From the NCBI GenBank assembly GCA_013813185.1, contig JACCSD010000238.1:1-5793 (forward strand): DNA of 5,793 bases, in the 5' to 3' direction. The notes below the pieces were generated by a model. It was not told where the DNA came from, searched no databases, and saw nothing but the letters and a program-made list of their open reading frames with translations. The DNA is from Burkholderiaceae bacterium. Lineage in GTDB: Bacteria > Pseudomonadota > Gammaproteobacteria > Burkholderiales > Burkholderiaceae_F. Position numbers and translations under genes: made by a program. Every line of letters starts with the position of its first letter. Position 1 is the first letter of the stretch. Of this stretch, positions 1 to 3,970 are shown piece after piece.

Positions 1-447
1 ATCGATTTCGATGTGCATCATGGCAATGGAACCGAGGAGATTTTTGCGGACGACGAGAAGGTGCTGATGGCCAGCTTTTTCCAGCATCCGTTTTATCCGT
101 ATAGCGGCACCAGCGACCTTGCGAAAAACATGGTGAACGTGCCGCTTCCGGCGGGAACCAAGGGTGACGTGGCGAGGCAGGTAGTCGACAAAGTGTGGCT
201 GCCGCGGCTCAACGAGTTCGAGCCGCAGATGATCTTCATTTCCGCCGGCTTCGACGCGCATCGCGAGGACGACCTCGGCCAGATGGGATTGGTCGAGGCT
301 GATTACACGTACATCACCGAGCGGCTGATGGAACTTGCGGCCGAGCATTCAAGCGGGCGCATCGTCAGCTCACTCGAAGGTGGCTACAACCTGAGTGCGT
401 TGGGACGCAGCGCGGGTGCGCACGTAAAGGCGCTGGCGCGGCTGTGA
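1..447 (+). CDS. HDAC-superfamily zinc-dependent deacylase (AcuC/HDAH-like), C-terminal part, 5' end outside the window
   Basis: The frame is open from base 1, so this is the last 148 codons of a gene that starts upstream; the family is usually 300-370 residues. The visible part contains the arginase/deacetylase-fold signature. IDFDVHHGNGT at residues 1-11 supplies two zinc ligands (Asp4, His6). SAGFDAHRED at 81-90 supplies the third (Asp85). LEGGYNL at 125-131 carries the catalytic tyrosine (Tyr129). The charge-relay His pair would lie in the missing part. Such enzymes hydrolyse amide bonds on acyl-lysine or acetylated polyamines in the cytoplasm; the substrate cannot be told from this fragment. 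Its stop codon overlaps the start of an acyl-CoA synthetase, so the two are very likely co-translated, which favours an AcuC-like role in deacylating that enzyme. The GTG at 13 is not a real start because the conserved motif begins before it. Confidence 0.93.
   Translation: MDFDVHHGNGTEEIFADDEKVLMASFFQHPFYPYSGTSDLAKNMVNVPLPAGTKGDVARQVVDKVWLPRLNEFEPQMIFISAGFDAHREDDLGQMGLVEADYTYITERLMELAAEHSSGRIVSSLEGGYNLSALGRSAGAHVKALARL
444..447 (+). other. GTGA stop/start overlap (translational coupling)
   Basis: The TGA of the deacylase (445-447) and the GTG start of the acyl-CoA synthetase (444-446) share four bases. The nearest purine-rich stretch, AAAGG at 426-430, is about 13 nt from the GTG, too far for a good Shine-Dalgarno. 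Reinitiation by ribosomes ending the deacylase is therefore the likely mode of initiation. Confidence 0.8.
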
Positions 448-2099
448 CGCCGAACTTGTTCGATACAGGGCTCGAGCGCAACGCGGCCAACTATGCGCCG
501 CTCTCGCCGCTGCCCTTTCTGGAGCGGGCGGCAACCGTATTCCCTTCGCTAGCGGCGGTAGTCCACGGGCGCGGGGCCAACGCGCTGAGACTGACGTGGG
601 GCGAGTTGTATGTGCGCTGCCGCCGCCTGGCGTCGGCGCTCGCGCAACGCGGCATCGGTCGTGGCGACACGGTTGCGGTGATGCTTCCGAATACGCCGGC
701 CATGGTCGAAGCACACTTCGGCATCCCGATGACCGGCGCGGTGCTGAACGCGATGAACACGCGGCTTGATGCGGCGTCAATCGGATTTCAGTTGAATCAT
801 GGCGAAGCGAAGGTCCTGATCACCGATCGCGAATTCGCGCCGACGATCAAATCGGCGCTGTCGACGGTCCATCGCGAATTGCTGATTATCGAAGTGGATG
901 ATCCCGCGTACGAAGGCGCGGAAGAACCGATTGGCGCGCTCGACTACGAAGCGTTTCTCGCGCAAGGCCATGCTGATCACGCGTGGAACGCGCCGGCCGA
1001 CGAGTGGGACGCGATCGCGTTGAACTACACCTCGGGCACGACCGGCAATCCGAAGGGCGTCGTCTATTCGCATCGCGGCGCGTACACCAATGCCGTCTCA
1101 AACGTACTCGTCTGGGCGATGCCGCACCACCCGGTGTACCTGTGGACGCTGCCGATGTTCCACTGCAACGGCTGGTGTTTTCCTTGGACGATTGCGGCGA
1201 TGGCTGGCACTCACGTTTGCCTGCGCAAGGTCGATGCGCAAGCGATCTTCGACGCGATCCGTGAGTACAAGGTCACGCACTATTGCGGCGCCCCGATCGT
1301 GCATTCGCTGCTGATCAGTGCGCCCGACGCAATGAAGGAGGGCATCACACACAAGGTGCACGCGATGGTCGCCGCGGCCGCGCCGCCGGCTTCGATGATC
1401 GAAGGCATGGATCGAATGGGGTTCGACCTGACGCATGTGTACGGGCTGACCGAGGTGTATGGCCCGGCGACCGTGTGCGCGAAGCAGCCCGAGTGGGCCG
1501 AGCTCGACGTGGGCGAGCGTGCGATGAGAAACGGCCGCCAGGGCGTGCGCTACACGCTTGAAGAAGCGGTGGCGGTGCTCGACCCCGATTCGATGCAACC
1601 GGTTCCGGCCGACGGCGAAACGATCGGCGAAATCATGTTTCGCGGCAACATCATGATGAAGGGATATCTGAAGAATGAAGCGGCCACTACCGAGGCGTTT
1701 CGCGGCGGCTGGTTTCACACCGGCGATCTCGCAGTCGTACATCCTGACGGTTACTTGCGCATCAAGGACCGCAGCAAGGACATCATCATTTCGGGAGGGG
1801 AAAACATTTCTTCGATCGAAGTGGAGGACGCGTTGTACCGGCATCCGGCGGTCGTCGCGGCAGCTGTCGTCGCGCAGCCCGATCCGCGCTGGGGCGAGGT
1901 GCCGTGCGCGTTCGTCGAACGGAAAGACGGCGCTGTGTTGACCGAAGCCGATGTGCTGAACCATTGCCGTCAATACCTGGCCAGGTTCAAAATGCCGAAG
2001 CGCATCGTTTTCGGTGCGCTGCCGAAGACATCGACCGGCAAGATCCAAAAGTTCCTGCTGCGCCAGCAAGTGAAGTCCGCTGCGGCGATCGACACTTAG
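444..2099 (+). CDS. AMP-forming acyl-CoA synthetase (ANL superfamily)
   Basis: The 551-residue protein is full length for fatty-acyl/short-chain acyl-CoA ligases. It activates a carboxylic acid with ATP to an acyl-adenylate and then transfers it to CoA. Visible motifs are the A3 phosphate loop TSGTTGNPKG (196-205), A5 YGLTE (333-337), A7 TGD (426-428), the A8 hinge region DRSKDIIISGGENIS (442-456) and the A10 segment PKTSTGK (527-533) with catalytic Lys533. The segment PMFHCNGWCFPW (237-248) is typical of the branch that includes plant acyl-activating enzymes and DmdB-type methylthiopropionate-CoA ligases, so a short- or medium-chain acid is likely, but the substrate is not determinable here. 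The GTG start overlaps the upstream stop as GTGA. No strong Shine-Dalgarno is visible and the next in-frame ATG is far inside, so translational coupling is the best explanation. PKTSTGK fits the PX4GK acylation motif. Confidence 0.95.
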   Translation: MTPNLFDTGLERNAANYAPLSPLPFLERAATVFPSLAAVVHGRGANALRLTWGELYVRCRRLASALAQRGIGRGDTVAVMLPNTPAMVEAHFGIPMTGAVLNAMNTRLDAASIGFQLNHGEAKVLITDREFAPTIKSALSTVHRELLIIEVDDPAYEGAEEPIGALDYEAFLAQGHADHAWNAPADEWDAIALNYTSGTTGNPKGVVYSHRGAYTNAVSNVLVWAMPHHPVYLWTLPMFHCNGWCFPWTIAAMAGTHVCLRKVDAQAIFDAIREYKVTHYCGAPIVHSLLISAPDAMKEGITHKVHAMVAAAAPPASMIEGMDRMGFDLTHVYGLTEVYGPATVCAKQPEWAELDVGERAMRNGRQGVRYTLEEAVAVLDPDSMQPVPADGETIGEIMFRGNIMMKGYLKNEAATTEAFRGGWFHTGDLAVVHPDGYLRIKDRSKDIIISGGENISSIEVEDALYRHPAVVAAAVVAQPDPRWGEVPCAFVERKDGAVLTEADVLNHCRQYLARFKMPKRIVFGALPKTSTGKIQKFLLRQQVKSAAAIDT

Positions 2100-2102
2100 G
2101 AG
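2098..2102 (+). promoter_or_regulatory. Ribosome binding site of the ECHDC3-like gene
   Basis: AGGAG sits 5 nt before the ATG at 2108 and overlaps the TAG stop (2097-2099) of the synthetase. It decides the start codon: the same frame is open upstream from a GTG at 1904, but that stretch lies inside the synthetase gene and has no crotonase similarity. Confidence 0.8.
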
Positions 2103-2107
2103 TATCA

Positions 2108-2893
2108 ATGAACGCACCGATGGCAGAACAGTACGTGTTGACCACGCGCGACGAGCGCGGAGTGGCCACGTTGACGCTGAACCGTCCGCAGCAATTCAAC
2201 GCGCTGTCGCAGGAAATGATGGCGGCGCTGCAAACCGAACTCGAAGCGCTGGACGACGACGAATCGATACGCGCGGTCGTCATCGGCGCACAGGGCAAGG
2301 CGTTTTGTCCCGGTCATGACCTGAAGCAGATGAAGGCGAATCCTTCGCTCGAGTACTACCAGCGCTTGTTCGCGCAGTGCACGAGGCTGATGATGACGAT
2401 TCAACGACTGCACGCGCCGGTCATGGCGCGCGTGCACGGCGTTGCGACGGCCGCCGGCTGCCAGCTGGTCGCGATGTGCGACCTCGCAGTCGCGTCAGCC
2501 GACGCGAGATTTGCAGTGTCGGGCATCAACGTGGGATTGTTCTGCTCTACCCCCGGCGTCGCCTTGAGCCGCAACGTTGGGCGGAAGCACGCGTTTGAAA
2601 TGCTGGTCACCGGCGATTTCATCGACGCCGCCACCGCGCGCGAGCGCGGGCTGGTCAATCGTGTTGTTCCGGCCGATCAGCTCGATGCGGAAATCGAGAA
2701 GGTGATCGCTTCAATCCTGTCGAAGCCCGGCTCGGCGGTTGCGATGGGTAAAGACCTGTTCTATCGGCAACTCGAAACCGGCATCGAAGCCGCATACCAG
2801 CTGGCCGGCCAGACGATGGCGTGCAACATGATCGACGAGTCTGCGCAGGAAGGCGTGCAGGCGTTCATGGAGAAACGCAAGCCGAAGTGGTAA
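2108..2893 (+). CDS. Crotonase-fold protein of the ECHDC3 type, lacking both enoyl-CoA hydratase glutamates
   Basis: This 261-residue protein has the normal crotonase length and N-terminal core (ATLTLNRPQQFNALS, 20-34). The acyl-CoA/oxyanion-hole segments are AFCPGHDLKQM (65-75) and HGVATAAGCQL (110-120). The C-terminal helices end in FMEKRKPKW. The run VGLFCSTPGVALSR (142-155) and the KRKP-W ending match, from memory, mammalian ECHDC3 closely. Aligned to rat mitochondrial enoyl-CoA hydratase, the catalytic Glu144 is replaced by Gln119 and Glu164 by Gly139, so ordinary hydratase chemistry is doubtful although acyl-CoA binding should persist. It starts 8 nt after the acyl-CoA synthetase stop with a good ribosome site, so it is in the same operon and probably acts on, or binds, the acyl-CoA made there. 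Automatic annotation would call it enoyl-CoA hydratase; the true reaction is unknown. Confidence 0.93.
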   Translation: MNAPMAEQYVLTTRDERGVATLTLNRPQQFNALSQEMMAALQTELEALDDDESIRAVVIGAQGKAFCPGHDLKQMKANPSLEYYQRLFAQCTRLMMTIQRLHAPVMARVHGVATAAGCQLVAMCDLAVASADARFAVSGINVGLFCSTPGVALSRNVGRKHAFEMLVTGDFIDAATARERGLVNRVVPADQLDAEIEKVIASILSKPGSAVAMGKDLFYRQLETGIEAAYQLAGQTMACNMIDESAQEGVQAFMEKRKPKW

Positions 2894-2896
2894 GCG
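2894..2896. other. Convergent gene junction of 3 nt
   Basis: The TAA of the ECHDC3-like gene ends at 2893 and the TGA (read on the minus strand) of the ClpX-like gene occupies 2897-2899. No T-tract or strong hairpin is visible at the junction, so each transcript probably runs into the 3' end of the other. Confidence 0.85.
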
Positions 2897-3925
2897 TCAG
2901 CCTGCGCGGAGGTAGCGCGGCTCGGCAAAGATCGATGACAGTTCGACGCGCCTGATTTCCGGGTGATCGGGCACGGCGTACAGCACGGGAGCGATCAGTT
3001 CTTCGAACAATCCGCGCAGGCTGCGCGCGCCCGACTTGTACTCGACGGCCAGGTCGGCAATCTCTTCGAACGCGCGCGGCGCGACGACCAGGTCGACCCC
3101 CTGAACCTTGAGGATGGCCTGGAACTGCCGGTAGATGCAGTTGCGCGGCTCGGTCATGATCCGGACCAGCATGTCGCGCGACAGGTCGCGCAGTCGCGCA
3201 ACGGTGGTGAGTCGCCCGCTGAATTCCGGGATCAGGCCGAACTCGACCAGGTCGGTCGGCTTTACACGTTCGTTCAGCCGCTCGAGCATCCGCCGATTGT
3301 CCTCTTCGGAAGTGGCAACGAACCCGAACCCCTGGTTGTTCGACATGATTGCGTTGAGACCGACGAACGCTCCGCCGCAGATGAACAGAACGTGCGTCGT
3401 GTCGAGATACTCGCCGCTCGCAAGCCGCACCGGTGCGCCTTCCATGATCTTCAGCAACGCATGCTGAACGCTTTCGCCTGAGGGACCGCGATCCGAAGCG
3501 GCCGAGGCCGTCTTCAGCTTGTCGATCTCGTCGATGAACACGATGCCGTGCTGGGTGCGCCCCACCTCGCCTTCGGCCTTGTCATGCAAGCGCTCGAGGA
3601 TGGCCTGGATCTCATCGTTGACGTAGCGCGATTGGGCGAGTGACGTGGCGTCTGCAGTGACGAACGGAACTTTCAGCAGGCGCGCGAGCGATTCGCATAG
3701 CAGCGTCTTGCCGGTGCCCGTCGGGCCCACCAGCAGCACATTGCTCTTCGTGATCTCCAGCCCTTCGTCACGCGACAGGGCTAGCTTCTGATAGTGCGCA
3801 TAAACGGCAACGGCCAACGTCTTCTTGGCTTCGTCCTGACCGATGACGTACTGGTTCAGGTGGCGCACGATCTCGCTCGGAGTCACGCGAGGATCCAAGG
3901 CATTCATTTGACGCTTCTCGCTCAT
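2897..3925 (-). CDS. Divergent ClpX-like AAA+ ATPase without zinc-binding domain
   Basis: The 342-residue protein aligns with the ClpX core from TPSEIVRHLNQYVIGQ (15-30) to the end. It has Walker A GPTGTGKT (67-74), Walker B IVFIDEIDK (128-136), the arginine finger in GLIPEFSGRL (Arg238) and sensor-2 GARSLR (299-304), so ATP hydrolysis and ring assembly should work. Differences from housekeeping ClpX (about 420 residues) are several. There is no N-terminal Cys4 zinc domain. The pore-1 loop GYVG is replaced by RYVN (100-103). The insertion carrying the RKH loop is missing (short stretch 162-181). The ClpP-docking IGF reads QGF (198-200). These suggest an unfoldase or remodeller working without ClpP, or with a different partner. 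It lies 45 nt downstream of the aminotransferase fusion on the same strand, probably co-transcribed. The start may instead be Met7 (3905-3907), which has GAGAAG 6 nt upstream; the ATG at 3925 has no clear ribosome site. Confidence 0.92.
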   Translation of the reverse strand: MSEKRQMNALDPRVTPSEIVRHLNQYVIGQDEAKKTLAVAVYAHYQKLALSRDEGLEITKSNVLLVGPTGTGKTLLCESLARLLKVPFVTADATSLAQSRYVNDEIQAILERLHDKAEGEVGRTQHGIVFIDEIDKLKTASAASDRGPSGESVQHALLKIMEGAPVRLASGEYLDTTHVLFICGGAFVGLNAIMSNNQGFGFVATSEEDNRRMLERLNERVKPTDLVEFGLIPEFSGRLTTVARLRDLSRDMLVRIMTEPRNCIYRQFQAILKVQGVDLVVAPRAFEEIADLAVEYKSGARSLRGLFEELIAPVLYAVPDHPEIRRVELSSIFAEPRYLRAG

Positions 3926-3945
3926 CGCGATTAGATCAGCCGCTT

Positions 3946-3969
3946 GCGATGGTCGACGACGACCGTCGC
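3946..3969 (-). other. Intergenic hairpin between the fusion gene and the clpX-like gene
   Basis: Arms 3946-3955 and 3960-3969 form a 10-position stem around a 4-nt loop, with a single non-Watson-Crick position (A-C in the minus-strand RNA, U-G in the plus-strand RNA). It starts 1 nt after the TAG stop of the fusion gene. No T-run follows on the minus strand, so it is not a classical intrinsic terminator. It could act in mRNA processing or attenuate expression of the clpX-like gene. It lies in the only intergenic gap of notable length (3926-3970). Confidence 0.4.
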
Positions 3970-3970
3970 G

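Noticed and set aside
370..780. Minus-strand open frame (136 codons) over the deacylase/synthetase junction
   Set aside because: Arg/Ala/Pro-rich shadow of two convincing plus-strand genes; no ribosome site or domain.
1904..2107. N-terminal extension of the crotonase-like protein from the GTG at 1904
   Set aside because: The extra 68 codons overlap the synthetase, are Arg-rich and lack crotonase similarity; the ATG at 2108 has an AGGAG site.
1098..2117. Long minus-strand open frame (339 codons) opposite the acyl-CoA synthetase
   Set aside because: It is rich in Arg and His with no recognisable domain, and it lies fully antisense to a gene with all ANL motifs. Such frames are common opposite GC-rich coding sequence.
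2902..2920. Small stem (GCGC/GCGC) near the convergent junction as a terminator
   Set aside because: Only about six pairs including a wobble, inside the clpX-like 3' end, and no T-tract on either side.
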